Shown: in pieces, positions 8,489 to 18,089 of the stretch
Layout of the letters: every line of letters starts with the position of its first letter
How positions within the stretch are numbered: the first letter of the stretch is position 1
From: Pseudomonadota bacterium
GTDB lineage: Bacteria > Pseudomonadota > Gammaproteobacteria > Burkholderiales > Rhodocyclaceae
Direction: 5' to 3'
Assembly (NCBI GenBank): GCA_018240785.1
Contig: JAFEFC010000030.1
Coordinates: 53,884 to 117,883, forward strand
DNA: 64,000 nt
Notes under the pieces: generated by a model
Told to the model about the DNA's origin: nothing
The model's input: the letters and a program-made list of their open reading frames with translations, nothing else
Database searches by the model: none
Made by a program: the position numbers and the translations under genes

Positions 8489-10102
8489 ATGTTTCGATCG
8501 ATCGTGATGAAACGAATGTTCGGGGTCGCGCTGTTGCTGACCCTGCTTGCCGCCCCGGCGCGGGCCGCGCTCGACCCGTCGCTGCTCGCCGGGTTTGCAG
8601 GCGATTTCCAGGGCCGCATGGCGGCCATCGAGGCGCTCGGCGTGGCGGGCGGCGACGATGCGCGGCGCGTGCTCGACGCGCTCGAGGCCGGCAGGCTGGG
8701 TGTCATCGGCGGCCGGGCGGTGATCGTCGACGGTGACACCGTGCGCGATGCCGCGAGCGGCGAGGCGCTGGACCAGGGTGCCGGCGACGTCGAACTCGTC
8801 ACCCTCAACAATCGCGTGCGCCGCACGCTGGCGAATGCGCGCGCCGCGCTGGCGCTGACCTCGGCCGACCGTGCCGAACGCCTCGGTGCGGCGATCACGC
8901 TTGGCGACAATCCCAACGAAACCTTGCTGCCGGTGTTCGACCGCGCCCTGGCGGCGGAGACCGACGAGGAAATCCGCGGCATCCTGGCGCGCGCCGCCGC
9001 GCGCATCAAGCTGGCCTCGCCCGATGCGCTGACCCGCCTGCGCGCGGTGCGCGCGCTGGGCGAATCGTCCGATCCGGCGGTCAAGAACCTGCTCGAGGGC
9101 CTGCTGCAGAAGCGCGACGGCAACTGGGTGGAGGCGCATCCCGAGGTGCGGACCGCGGCGAAGCTGGCGATCGACGATATCGAGGGCCGCATCGCCATCG
9201 CCGAAGGTGTCGGCACCGTGTTCTCCGGCCTGTCGCTGGGTTCCATCCTGCTGCTGGCCGCGCTCGGCCTGGCGATCACCTACGGCGTGATGGGCGTCAT
9301 CAACATGGCGCACGGCGAGCTGCTGATGGTGGGCGCCTACGCCACCTTCCTGGTGCAGGGGCTGTTCCGCAGCTACCTGCCCGCCTACCTCGACTGGTAT
9401 GTGGCGGCGGCCATCCCGGTCGCGTTCCTGTCGGCGGCGCTGGTCGGCGTGGCGATGGAGCGCCTGGTGCTGCGCCACCTGTACGGCCGCCCGCTGGAGA
9501 GCCTGCTCGCCACCTGGGGCCTGTCGCTGGTGCTGATCCAGGCCGCGCGGGTGATCTTCGGTCCGCAGAACCTGGAGCTGGCCAACCCCTCGTGGATGTC
9601 GGGCGGTGCGGAACTGGCCGCCGGCGTGGTGCTGCCGTACAACCGCATCGTCATCATCGGCTTCGCGGTGTTCGTGCTGGTGCTGATCTGGCTGATGATG
9701 CAGAAGACACGGCTGGGCATGTTCGTGCGCGCGGTGACGCAGAACCGGCCGATGGCCGGCTGCGTCGGCGTGCCCACCGCGCGCGTCGATACGCTGGCCT
9801 TCGCCATCGGCTCGGGCGTCGCCGGCCTGGGCGGGCTGGCGCTGTCGCAGATCGCCAACGTCGGCCCGGCGATGGGCACCGGCTACATCGTCGATGCCTT
9901 CATGGTGGTCGTGCTCGGCGGCGTGGGCCAGTTGGCTGGTGCGGTGTGGGCGGCGCTGGGCCTGGGCATCTTCGCCAAGTTCCTCGAAGGCTGGGCCGGC
10001 GCGGTGATCGCCAAGATCCTGGTGCTGGTCTTCATCATCGTCTTCATCCAGAAGCGTCCGCAGGGCATCTTCGCCCTCAAGGGCCGCTTCTCCGACAGTT
10101 GA
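8489..10102 (+). CDS. urtB: urea ABC transporter permease UrtB
   Basis: Inner-membrane permease of 537 aa. A signal-like N-terminal helix (MKRMFGVALLLTLLAAPARA) is followed by a periplasmic helical-repeat extension of roughly 200 residues typical of UrtB. The LivH-type permease core starts near SLGSILLLAALGLAITYGVMG and carries the NMAHGELLMVGAY signature and the transmembrane EAA-like loop region. ATG 8489 is preferred to ATG 8477 and the longer upstream frame because it directly precedes the hydrophobic signal. It is separated from urtA by 164 bp with two hairpins and from urtC by 7 bp. Confidence 0.94.
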   Translation: MFRSIVMKRMFGVALLLTLLAAPARAALDPSLLAGFAGDFQGRMAAIEALGVAGGDDARRVLDALEAGRLGVIGGRAVIVDGDTVRDAASGEALDQGAGDVELVTLNNRVRRTLANARAALALTSADRAERLGAAITLGDNPNETLLPVFDRALAAETDEEIRGILARAAARIKLASPDALTRLRAVRALGESSDPAVKNLLEGLLQKRDGNWVEAHPEVRTAAKLAIDDIEGRIAIAEGVGTVFSGLSLGSILLLAALGLAITYGVMGVINMAHGELLMVGAYATFLVQGLFRSYLPAYLDWYVAAAIPVAFLSAALVGVAMERLVLRHLYGRPLESLLATWGLSLVLIQAARVIFGPQNLELANPSWMSGGAELAAGVVLPYNRIVIIGFAVFVLVLIWLMMQKTRLGMFVRAVTQNRPMAGCVGVPTARVDTLAFAIGSGVAGLGGLALSQIANVGPAMGTGYIVDAFMVVVLGGVGQLAGAVWAALGLGIFAKFLEGWAGAVIAKILVLVFIIVFIQKRPQGIFALKGRFSDS

Positions 10103-10109
10103 GGCCGCC

Positions 10110-11312
10110 ATGCGCACCCCATTCACCATCAGGCTGATCCAGAGCACGCCGAAATCCGGCTGGCTGGCGATCGCGATCTTCGCCACCCTCACGCTGGTCT
10201 GCGTGCCGCTCGCCCACCTCGCGCTGCCGGAGTCGAACCCGCTGCACCTGTCGGCCTACACCGTCAGCCTGCTCGGCAAGATCCTGTGCTACATGGTCGT
10301 CGCCGTGGCGATGGACCTGATCTGGGGCTACGCCGGCATCCTCAGCCTCGGCCACGGCCTGTTCTTCGCCCTCGGCGGCTACGCCTTCGGCATGTACCTG
10401 ATGCGCCAGATCGGCCGCGACGGCAGCTACGGCGCTGACCTTCCCGACTTCATGGTGTTCCTCGACTGGAAGGCTCTCCCCTGGTACTGGGCGGGGTCGG
10501 ATTCGCTGCTGTGGGCGCTGTTCCTCGTCGTCGCGCTGCCCGGTATCGTCGCCTTCGTGTTCGGCTGGTTCGCCTTCCGCTCGCGCATCAAGGGCGTTTA
10601 CTTTTCCATCATCACCCAGGCGCTGACCTACGCCGCGATGCTGCTGTTCTTCCGCAACGAAACCGGCTTCGGCGGCAACAACGGCTTCACCGACTTCAAG
10701 CGCATCGTCGGCCACGACATCACTTCGCCCGAGATGCGGGTGACGCTGTTCGCGCTGTCAGCGGCGCTGCTGATCGCCTGCCTGGTGCTGGGGCGCTACC
10801 TCGTCAGCTCGCGCTTTGGCCGCGTGCTGGCGGCGATCCGCGACGCCGAGAGCCGGGTCATGTTCATAGGTTACAACCCGCTGCACTACAAGCTCTTCAT
10901 CTGGACGCTGTCGGCGGTGTTGTGCGGCCTGGCCGGCGCGCTTTACGTCCCGCAGGTGGGCATCATCAATCCCTCGGAGATGAGCCCTGCCAACTCGATC
11001 GAGATCGCGGTGTGGGTCGCGGTCGGTGGACGCGGGACGCTGGTCGGTGCGGTGCTCGGCGCGGGCATCGTCAACCTGGCGAAGAGCTTCTTCACCGTCA
11101 CCGTGCCGGAATACTGGCCCTTCTTCCTCGGCTTCCTGTTCATCGCGGTGACGCTCTACCTGCCCGACGGCGTGGTCGGCCTGTGGCGCAGCTTGCGCGA
11201 GCGGCGCGCCACGGCCGCGGCGTCGGACGCTGCCGCCGCGCCCGTTCCCGCACCCAGGGCGGCCGCCTCCGGCCCTGATCCGGTCGCCGTTTCCAAGGGA
11301 GCCACCGCATGA
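10110..11312 (+). CDS. urtC: urea ABC transporter permease UrtC
   Basis: Second permease subunit, 400 aa, LivM-type. Multiple membrane helices are visible. Family segments include DLIWGYAGILSLGHGLFFALGGYA near the N-terminus and RIKGVYFSIITQALTY in the middle. The conserved cytoplasmic coupling loop reads RDAESRVMFIGYNP, and a late stretch reads ISPSEM-like (NPSEMSPANSIEIAVWVAVGGRGTL). The C-terminus has an Ala/Pro-rich tail of about 30 residues. It overlaps urtD by 4 bp (ATGA), a strong sign of translational coupling. Confidence 0.94.
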   Translation: MRTPFTIRLIQSTPKSGWLAIAIFATLTLVCVPLAHLALPESNPLHLSAYTVSLLGKILCYMVVAVAMDLIWGYAGILSLGHGLFFALGGYAFGMYLMRQIGRDGSYGADLPDFMVFLDWKALPWYWAGSDSLLWALFLVVALPGIVAFVFGWFAFRSRIKGVYFSIITQALTYAAMLLFFRNETGFGGNNGFTDFKRIVGHDITSPEMRVTLFALSAALLIACLVLGRYLVSSRFGRVLAAIRDAESRVMFIGYNPLHYKLFIWTLSAVLCGLAGALYVPQVGIINPSEMSPANSIEIAVWVAVGGRGTLVGAVLGAGIVNLAKSFFTVTVPEYWPFFLGFLFIAVTLYLPDGVVGLWRSLRERRATAAASDAAAAPVPAPRAAASGPDPVAVSKGATA

Positions 11313-12187
11313 TCGACCTTACCCAACTCGACCGCGCCGAGTCCGCCGCCGTCGCCCAGGCCGCGCTGCTGGCCAACGAGCAGCGCGAGCAGTGGGAGAG
11401 CGAGGCCACCACCAGCCACCTGGTGAAGTCGGGCGAGCTCGATCTGTCGCACAACGTCATCCTGTACCTGGACGACATCACGGTGAGCTTCGATGGCTTT
11501 CGCGCGCTGAACAAGCTGTCGCTGACCATCGATGCCGGCGAGCTGCGCTGCATCATCGGTCCCAACGGCGCCGGCAAGACGACCATGATGGACGTCATCA
11601 CCGGCAAGACGCGGCCCGATTCCGGTAAGGCCTTCTTCGGCCAGACGATCGACCTCACCCGCCTGACCGAGCCCGAAATCGCGCACGCGGGCATCGGCCG
11701 CAAGTTCCAGAAGCCGACGATCTTCGAGCGCCTGAGCGCGTTCGAGAACCTGGAGCTGGCGATGAAGGCCGACAAGCGGGTCCGTCGCACGCTGTTCGCG
11801 AGCCTGTTCGATGAAGAGCGCGATCGCATCGCCGGGGTGCTGAAGCAGATCCGCCTGACTGCCGAGGCCGACCGCCCGGCAGGGCTGCTGTCGCACGGCC
11901 AGAAACAGTGGCTGGAAATCGGCATGTTGCTGATGCAGGAACCCAGGCTGTTGCTGCTCGACGAGCCGGTTGCGGGCATGACCGACGACGAGACCGAGCG
12001 TACCGCCGAGCTGTTCGTGAGCCTTGCGGGCAAGCATTCGCTGATGGTGGTGGAGCACGACATGGCTTTCGTCGAGGCCCTGGGTGGCAAGGTGACGGTG
12101 CTGTGCGAAGGCTCGGTGCTGGCGGAAGGGGATCTGGCTTCCGTTCAGGCGGATTCGCGGGTGATCGAGGTTTATTTGGGGCGCTAG
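11309..12187 (+). CDS. urtD: urea ABC transporter ATP-binding protein UrtD
   Basis: LivG-type ATPase of 292 aa that energises urea import. Walker A is GPNGAGKTT, the Q-loop region is GRKFQKPTIFE, the signature is LSHGQKQWLEIG, Walker B is LLLLDEPVAGM, and the H-loop is VVEHDM. A 50-residue N-terminal extension precedes the ABC fold, as is common for UrtD. The ATG overlaps the urtC stop. Unusually, 416 bp containing two inverted repeat copies separate it from urtE. Confidence 0.95.
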   Translation: MIDLTQLDRAESAAVAQAALLANEQREQWESEATTSHLVKSGELDLSHNVILYLDDITVSFDGFRALNKLSLTIDAGELRCIIGPNGAGKTTMMDVITGKTRPDSGKAFFGQTIDLTRLTEPEIAHAGIGRKFQKPTIFERLSAFENLELAMKADKRVRRTLFASLFDEERDRIAGVLKQIRLTAEADRPAGLLSHGQKQWLEIGMLLMQEPRLLLLDEPVAGMTDDETERTAELFVSLAGKHSLMVVEHDMAFVEALGGKVTVLCEGSVLAEGDLASVQADSRVIEVYLGR

Positions 12188-12212
12188 TTTTTGTTCGGGT
12201 TCGGGGAGCGGG

Positions 12213-12328
12213 GTGCTAACCGCCGGCTGCACGGGGTATTCCTTCCATGGGCTGCGGAACTCGCCTTCGCTGCGCTCGGCTCAGACAGTCCTCGCCCATT
12301 CCAGGAATACCCCGCGCAGCCGGCTTGG
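12213..12328. repeat. dispersed palindromic repeat, copy 2 of 5
   Basis: Arms around 12222-12251 and 12294-12324 are complementary over about 30 bp, with the core GGCTGCGGAACTCGC ... GACAGTCCTCGCC between them. The left flank TGCTAACCGCC also occurs, inverted, at the end of copy 3. Confidence 0.85.
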
Positions 12329-12467
12329 CATGGTCTGGGCCCCAAACTGAATGCGCAACGACTTACTTGATCGACCTGCTCGCTGTTTCCAGGCCTGAGC
12401 GAGGGGGTTTTAGTCAGGCCTTTGTCCTTCGGATTTGGCTTTTCCCAGGTGTAATCGGGTACCCGCT

Positions 12468-12576
12468 CCAAGCCGTGCGTGCGGGGTATTCCTGGAGAAG
12501 GCGAGGACTGTCTGAGCCCGAAGGGCGAGTTCCGCAGCCTTCGGAAGGAATGCCCCGTGCGCGCGGCGGTTAGCAG
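12468..12576. repeat. dispersed palindromic repeat, copy 3 of 5 (opposite orientation)
   Basis: Same family in reverse orientation: core GGCGAGGACTGTC ... GCGAGTTCCGCAGCC, with arms 12472-12502 and 12537-12567. It ends 28 bp before the urtE start codon. Confidence 0.85.
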
Positions 12577-12603
12577 CACTGACCAATGAGCAAGAGAGAA
12601 GAA

Positions 12604-13296
12604 ATGCTGAAAGTAGAGAACCTGAACCAGTACTACGGCGGCAGCCACATCCTGCGCGGCCTGTCCTTCGAGGTCCCGGTGGGCAAGGTCACCACCCTGC
12701 TGGGGCGCAATGGGGTGGGCAAGACCACGCTGCTGAAGACGCTGATGGGGCTCATCCCCGCCGCCACCGGCAGCATCCACTTCCATGGCCAGGACATCAC
12801 CCGTGCCCCCTCCTACAAGCGGGTGAGCGCAGGCATCGGCTTCGTGCCGCAAGGGCGCGAGATCTTCCCGCGCCTCACCGTCGAGGAAAACCTCCTCATG
12901 GGTCTGGCGACGAAGCCGCGCGGCACCGCCATCCCCGAGCGCATCTTCGACATGTTCCCGGTGCTGCGGCAGATGATGGGCCGGCGCGGCGGCGACCTCT
13001 CCGGCGGCCAGCAGCAACAGCTCGCCATCGGCCGCGCGCTCGCCTTCGGCCCGAAACTGCTGATCCTCGACGAGCCCACCGAAGGCATCCAGCCCTCCAT
13101 CATCAAGGACATCGAGCGCGCCATCCGCAGCCTGGCAGAGACCGGCGAGATGGCCATCCTGCTCGTCGAGCAGTACTACGACTTTGCCCGCGCGCTCGCC
13201 GACCAGTACCTGCTGATGGAGCGCGGCGAGATCGTCATGCGCGGCAGCGGCGCCGACATGGATGCGGACGGCGTGAGGCAGGCACTGGCAGTGTGA
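12604..13296 (+). CDS. urtE: urea ABC transporter ATP-binding protein UrtE
   Basis: LivF-type ATPase, 230 aa, partner of UrtD. Walker A is GRNGVGKTT, the Q-loop is FVPQGREIFP, the signature is LSGGQQQQLAIGRAL, and Walker B is LLILDEPTEGIQP followed by VEQYYDFA in place of a usual H-loop, as in other UrtE. The start at 12604 (MLKVENLNQYYGG) is preferred over ATG 12586 because AGAGAGAAGAA precedes it and the length matches the family. It is the last gene of the urt set. Confidence 0.95.
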   Translation: MLKVENLNQYYGGSHILRGLSFEVPVGKVTTLLGRNGVGKTTLLKTLMGLIPAATGSIHFHGQDITRAPSYKRVSAGIGFVPQGREIFPRLTVEENLLMGLATKPRGTAIPERIFDMFPVLRQMMGRRGGDLSGGQQQQLAIGRALAFGPKLLILDEPTEGIQPSIIKDIERAIRSLAETGEMAILLVEQYYDFARALADQYLLMERGEIVMRGSGADMDADGVRQALAV

Positions 13297-13346
13297 AGCG
13301 GGTGATGTGAAACGGGTGGCGCGGTGGTCGCGGCGCGTTTGCCACC

Positions 13347-14203
<857 letters not shown>

Positions 14204-14236
14204 GCGGACGCCGCGCGACGGCGTGAGGGGCGAGCG

Positions 14237-14917
14237 TTGAGTCTGTCCTCGTCCGATCTCGCCACCATCTGGCTGACGCTGGAGCTGGCGTCGCTGACCA
14301 CTGTGATCTTGCTGCTGATCGGCACGCCGATCGCCTGGTGGCTGGCGCGCACGCGCTCGCGGCTGAAAGGGGTGGTGGGCGCGGTGGTGGCGCTGCCGCT
14401 GGTGCTGCCGCCCACTGTCATCGGCTTCTACCTGCTGGTGGCGATGGGGCCGCACGGCCCGGTCGGCCGGCTGACCGAGGCGCTGGGGCTGGGCGTGCTG
14501 CCCTTCACTTTCGCCGGCCTGGTCATCGGCTCGGTGTTCTATTCGCTGCCTTTTGTCGTGCAGCCGCTGCAGAACGCCTTCGAGGCGATCGGCGAGCGCC
14601 CGCTGGAAGTGGCCGCCACGCTGCGCGCCGGACCCTGGGACAGCTTCTTCAGCGTGGTGCTGCCGCTGGCGCGGCCGGGCTTCGTCACTGCCTCGATCCT
14701 CGGCTTCGCCCACACCGTGGGCGAGTTCGGCGTGGTGCTGATGCTGGGCGGCAACATCCCCGGCAGGACGCGCACGGTGTCGGTGCAGATCTTCGACCAT
14801 GTCGAGGCGATGGAGTATGCCGAGGCGCACTGGCTGGCTGGGGGCATGCTGCTGTTCTCCTTCGTGGTGCTGCTTGTGCTGTATTCCAGCCGGCGCATGC
14901 GGCCCGGACTGGGCTGA
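14237..14917 (+). CDS. modB: molybdate ABC transporter permease ModB
   Basis: Inner-membrane permease, 226 aa, with five to six helices. The segment [14 protein letters not shown] is diagnostic for ModB. The EAA coupling loop is [27 protein letters not shown], and the end of the loop is followed by [20 protein letters not shown]. The start is TTG at 14237 (MSLSSSDL); no ATG gives a full first helix. Its stop lies 5 bp before modC. Confidence 0.94.
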   Translation: MSLSSSDLATIWLTLELASLTTVILLLIGTPIAWWLARTRSRLKGVVGAVVALPLVLPPTVIGFYLLVAMGPHGPVGRLTEALGLGVLPFTFAGLVIGSVFYSLPFVVQPLQNAFEAIGERPLEVAATLRAGPWDSFFSVVLPLARPGFVTASILGFAHTVGEFGVVLMLGGNIPGRTRTVSVQIFDHVEAMEYAEAHWLAGGMLLFSFVVLLVLYSSRRMRPGLG

Positions 14918-14922
14918 CGCCG

Positions 14923-16047
14923 ATGAGCATGGAACGCCGCGATTCCCGCCCAGGCGAAGCCGCGTCCGGCGTCGTGGGTGGCATCCGCGCGCGCTTTGGC
15001 GTCGGCTACCCCGGCTTTTCGCTGGATGTCGATCTGCAGCTTCCCGCGCGCGGTGTCACTGCGTTGTTCGGCCACTCCGGCTCGGGCAAGACCACCTGCT
15101 TGCGCTGCATCGCCGGGCTGGAGCGGGGCGCGCAAGGTCGGATCGAAATCAATGGCGAACTGTGGCAGGACAGCGCCGCGGACGTCTTCGTGCCCACCCA
15201 CAAGCGCGCGCTGGGCTACGTCTTCCAGGAGGCGAGCCTGTTCCCGCACCTGACGGTGCGACGCAATCTGGAATACGGCATGCGCCGCGCAGGGGCGGGC
15301 AAGGTGTCGTGGGCTCAGGCGGTGGAGCTGCTCGGCATCGGCCATCTGCTCGAGCGCATGCCCGGCCACCTGTCCGGTGGCGAGCGCCAGCGCGTGGGGG
15401 TGGTCCGCGCGCTGCTGACCAGCCCGCGCCTGCTGCTGATGGACGAGCCGCTGGCAGCGCTGGATCTGCGTCTCAAGCGCGAGATCCTGCCCTACCTGGA
15501 GCGCCTGCATGACGAGCTCGACATTCCGGTGATCTATGTCAGCCACTCACCTGAGGAAGTGGCGCGCCTGGCCGACCACGTCGTGCTGCTGGACCAGGGC
15601 AGGGTGGTGGCGCAGGGTACGCTGGCCGACACGCTGGCGCGGCTCGACCTGCCCGCGGTGTTCAGCGACGACGCCGGCGCGGTGGTCGAGGCGGTCGTCG
15701 CCGCGCACGACGAGCACTATCACCTGACGCGGCTGGATTTCGCCGGCGGCAGCGTGCTCGTCGCCCGTCGCCCGGAGGCGCTCGGCCACCGGCTGCGTTT
15801 TCGCGTGAATGCGCGCGACGTCAGCCTCGCCAGCGAGCGGCTGGCAGGCAGCACCATCCTCAACCTGCTGCCGGTGACGGTGATGGAGGTGGGCTCAGCC
15901 GACACGCCCGCCCACGTGCTGGTGCGCGTCGACGCACAGGGCACGCCGCTGCTGGCGCGCATCACGCGGCGCTCGTGCGAGCAACTGGGCATTGTGGCGG
16001 GGCGGCCGATGTGGGCGCAGATCAAGTCCGTCGCGCTGCTGGGGTGA
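14923..16047 (+). CDS. modC: molybdate ABC transporter ATP-binding protein ModC
   Basis: ATPase of the molybdate importer, 374 aa. The ABC domain has Walker [10 protein letters not shown], the Q-loop in [15 protein letters not shown], the signature [15 protein letters not shown], Walker [13 protein letters not shown] and the H-loop [10 protein letters not shown]-terminal TOBE/molbindin domain of about 65 residues ([11 protein letters not shown] ... SILNLLPV-type) follows and is expected to bind oxyanion for feedback. ATG 14923 is chosen six bases after the modB stop; upstream frame sequence is a shadow of modB. Confidence 0.94.
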   Translation: MSMERRDSRPGEAASGVVGGIRARFGVGYPGFSLDVDLQLPARGVTALFGHSGSGKTTCLRCIAGLERGAQGRIEINGELWQDSAADVFVPTHKRALGYVFQEASLFPHLTVRRNLEYGMRRAGAGKVSWAQAVELLGIGHLLERMPGHLSGGERQRVGVVRALLTSPRLLLMDEPLAALDLRLKREILPYLERLHDELDIPVIYVSHSPEEVARLADHVVLLDQGRVVAQGTLADTLARLDLPAVFSDDAGAVVEAVVAAHDEHYHLTRLDFAGGSVLVARRPEALGHRLRFRVNARDVSLASERLAGSTILNLLPVTVMEVGSADTPAHVLVRVDAQGTPLLARITRRSCEQLGIVAGRPMWAQIKSVALLG

Positions 16048-16118
16048 ATGGCGGCAGCCTTTCGCGACGCGTGGCTCGCGCGCGGTCGGTTCGCGGATCT
16101 CGCGGCTAGAATCCGGCC

Positions 16119-16784
16119 ATGGCCCAAGCTCCCACACCCATGCCGGCCGCCTGTCCGGTCTGTCTCGCCGATTCGCCGCGGCACTTCATGCGCGTCGACG
16201 CGTCCGACTACGGTCGCTGCGACGTGTGCGAAGCAAGCTTCCTTCTGCCACACCAGCTTCCGACTGCGGAGCGGGAGCGCGCCGAATACGGGAGGCATCG
16301 CAACGAAGCCGATGACGCGGGCTACCGCAGCTTTCTCGCGCGCCTCTCGGCGCCCCTGCTGGCGAGGCTCGCGCCCGCGCGCGCAGGCCTGGATTTCGGC
16401 TGTGGTCCCGGGCCGGTGCTGGCCCGGATGCTGCAGAGCGCCGGTCATGCGGTTGCGCTGTACGACCCCTTCTTCGCGCCCGACCGATCGGTGCTGCAGC
16501 GAAGCTACGATTTCGTCACCTGCACCGAGGTCGTCGAGCATTTTCACCGTCCGGCCGAGGAGTTCGCCCGGCTCGATGCGCTGCTGCGCCCCGGTGGCTG
16601 GCTGGGCATCATGACCTGCTTCCAGACCGACGATGCCCGCTTCGCGCGCTGGCACTACCGGCGCGATCCGACGCATGTGGTGTTCTACCGCGAGGCGACG
16701 TTCCGCGTGATCGCACGGCAATACGGCTGGTCTTGCGAGATCCCGGCCAAGGACGTGGTGCTGATGCGCAAGCCCGCCCGCTGA
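16119..16784 (+). CDS. class I SAM-dependent methyltransferase with N-terminal zinc ribbon
   Basis: A 221-aa cytosolic protein. The N-terminus has a CPVC ... CDVC zinc knuckle (Cys 12, 15, 34, 37). The SAM-binding motif I is LDFGCGPG (91-98), the acidic motif II is LYDPFF, and motif III is CTEVVEHFHRPAEEF. Methyltransf_23-type enzymes with this layout often modify small molecules or cell-surface components, but the substrate cannot be read from sequence. It follows modC by 71 bp on the same strand and is convergent with the PEP-CTERM gene. Confidence 0.8.
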   Translation: MAQAPTPMPAACPVCLADSPRHFMRVDASDYGRCDVCEASFLLPHQLPTAERERAEYGRHRNEADDAGYRSFLARLSAPLLARLAPARAGLDFGCGPGPVLARMLQSAGHAVALYDPFFAPDRSVLQRSYDFVTCTEVVEHFHRPAEEFARLDALLRPGGWLGIMTCFQTDDARFARWHYRRDPTHVVFYREATFRVIARQYGWSCEIPAKDVVLMRKPAR

Positions 16785-16829
16785 GGGCGGGTGGGCTCTG
16801 TCGCCCGACGCGAACAGACTGGCGAAGGC

Positions 16830-17588
16830 TCAGGTCCTGCGGCGGCGACCGAGCCCCAGTCCGGCCAGCGCGGTGGCGAGCAGGGCCAGCGAAGCGGGTT
16901 CGGGCACGCTGGCGGCAGGGGCGACGGGCGGGTCGGCGGTGATCATGTCCTGCGCCCCCGTCGCCTCAAGAGTCATGGCGTAGCGCTTGTCCAGGCTGTT
17001 GGCGAGCGGGATCGCGTCGAAGAATGCCTGCACCCAGTACTTCGTCTCGCGCTCGAGGTCGTTGATGCGGACGGAGAAGTCACCCGACGCCAGGTTCCAC
17101 TTGTCGCGGGACTCGTACAGGCTCTCCCAGATGCCAAGCTGGATGGCGGCGCCCTGAAGGCCGGTGAATGGCCGCGCCCACGCGTATGGGTCATCCCATA
17201 CATTCGACTCGTTGTGCATCACGTAATTGACCGCGCCGAGGAAGTCCAGCGTGCGCGCGGTCGGGCCATTGAAGTTGATGTTGTAGCGCACGACCTGGCC
17301 GCCACGGATCCCTTCGAAGAGGTCATAGCAATACATGAACAGGCTGTTTACGCCATCAATGAAGATGGACGGCGTGACGCCATCGAGCGCGCTAGCCGAA
17401 CCGCTGAATCTTCCGGCGGCCACGTTCACATCGGCGTGACCGGGGTAGGTGATGCGTACCGTGTCGGACGTGGTGCCGCCGAAGCCACCGAAGATCGGGT
17501 TGTCGAAGGTGACCGTAACCGCGGCGGCGTTGGCGGCACCGGCGGTGATCAGCAAGGCGGCGAGGGGGGCGAGCTTGATCTTGTTCAT
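16830..17588 (-). CDS. PEP-CTERM sorting-domain protein
   Basis: Secreted protein of 252 aa. An N-terminal signal peptide (MNKIKLAPLAALLITAGAANA) and a C-terminal sorting signal (VPEPASLALLATALAGLGLGRRRR) bracket a soluble domain rich in aromatic and Asn/Gly residues. The C-terminal tripartite signal (PEP motif, hydrophobic helix, arginine cluster) is recognised by exosortase EpsH, linked to exopolysaccharide. The start at 17588 is chosen to place the signal peptide first; 22 upstream residues in frame are not signal-like. No exosortase gene is in the window. It is divergent from ureD. Confidence 0.88.
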   Translation of the reverse strand: MNKIKLAPLAALLITAGAANAAAVTVTFDNPIFGGFGGTTSDTVRITYPGHADVNVAAGRFSGSASALDGVTPSIFIDGVNSLFMYCYDLFEGIRGGQVVRYNINFNGPTARTLDFLGAVNYVMHNESNVWDDPYAWARPFTGLQGAAIQLGIWESLYESRDKWNLASGDFSVRINDLERETKYWVQAFFDAIPLANSLDKRYAMTLEATGAQDMITADPPVAPAASVPEPASLALLATALAGLGLGRRRRT

Positions 17589-17908
17589 GTTGTCGGACTC
17601 ATGCCTGAGGTTGGATGGCGAGATCCAACGCAGGGTTCGTGCCAGCGTCGACATGAAGATGATTTATAAGGCTTAGCGCCTCGACAGTTGGCGGTGCTCT
17701 TCGATCAATGTAAAAAACGGCGACAAGTTATCTAGCAAAAACAAATAGATAGATGAAATTGACTGCCTTTGATTGATGCGAGGAAGGCAAGGGCATTTGT
17801 CACGCGTAGCCGCATCCTTTACTGGTCCAGTCGTGATGCATTAACGCATGTTATTGATGCTGGGCGATGGATGAGCAACTTGGTCGAGGAAGGTCACGCT
17901 TCGCTGGA

Positions 17909-17923
17909 GCACCAAACTGGTGC
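17909..17923. promoter_or_regulatory. NtrC enhancer box upstream of ureD
   Basis: GCACC-AAACT-GGTGC is an exact match to the core NtrC dyad (GCACC-N5-GGTGC). It lies about 140 bp upstream of the -24 element at 18063. Confidence 0.65.
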
Positions 17924-17937
17924 ATGCGATCGATGAT

Positions 17938-17952
17938 GCCTCGCTTTGGTGC
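17938..17952. promoter_or_regulatory. second, degenerate NtrC-like box
   Basis: GCCTC-GCTTT-GGTGC keeps the right half-site and three of five left positions. Its centre is 29 bp from the first box, close to three helical turns, as expected for cooperative NtrC dimers. Confidence 0.4.
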
Positions 17953-18062
17953 GTCAGCCGCCGGTGACGCGATGTCATTGCTGCCGACAACAAGGCGGAC
18001 GATGAGCTCGTTCCTGAAAGAATGCCTTTCAGATCAATCTCATGCGTATCAGGAAGCGAAAC

Positions 18063-18078
18063 TGGTCCGCCGTTTGCT
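18063..18078 (+). promoter_or_regulatory. possible sigma-54 promoter of the urease operon
   Basis: TGGTCC-N5-TTGCT has the invariant GG-N10-GC (18064-18065 and 18076-18077) and a good -12 box, with a weaker -24. Transcription would begin near 18089, right at the ureD ATG, which would make the message almost leaderless. Confidence 0.5.
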
Positions 18079-18089
18079 TCTGAATTCCC

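Larger units (their letters stand above)
12188..12603. other. 416-bp gap between urtD and urtE with paired palindromic repeats
   Basis: No protein-coding signal is seen. The gap holds two copies of the dispersed palindrome in opposite orientation (12213-12328 and 12468-12576) separated by about 140 bp of unassigned sequence. Read-through of this structure would be needed for urtE expression unless a promoter lies inside. Confidence 0.7.
17589..18089. other. 501-bp divergent intergenic region upstream of urease
   Basis: Noticeably more AT-rich than its surroundings between about 17650 and 17850. An open frame from 17867 (in a different frame to ureD) has no recognisable protein content. The region contains two NtrC-like dyads and a possible sigma-54 promoter toward ureD; promoter elements for the divergent PEP-CTERM gene were not identified. 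Confidence 0.7.

Noticed and set aside
8471-10192. 573-aa minus-strand open frame over urtB
   Set aside because: No recognisable motifs and fully antisense to a convincing permease.
17867-18089. open frame upstream of and overlapping the ureD start
   Set aside because: No protein similarity; the region is better explained by NtrC boxes and a promoter.
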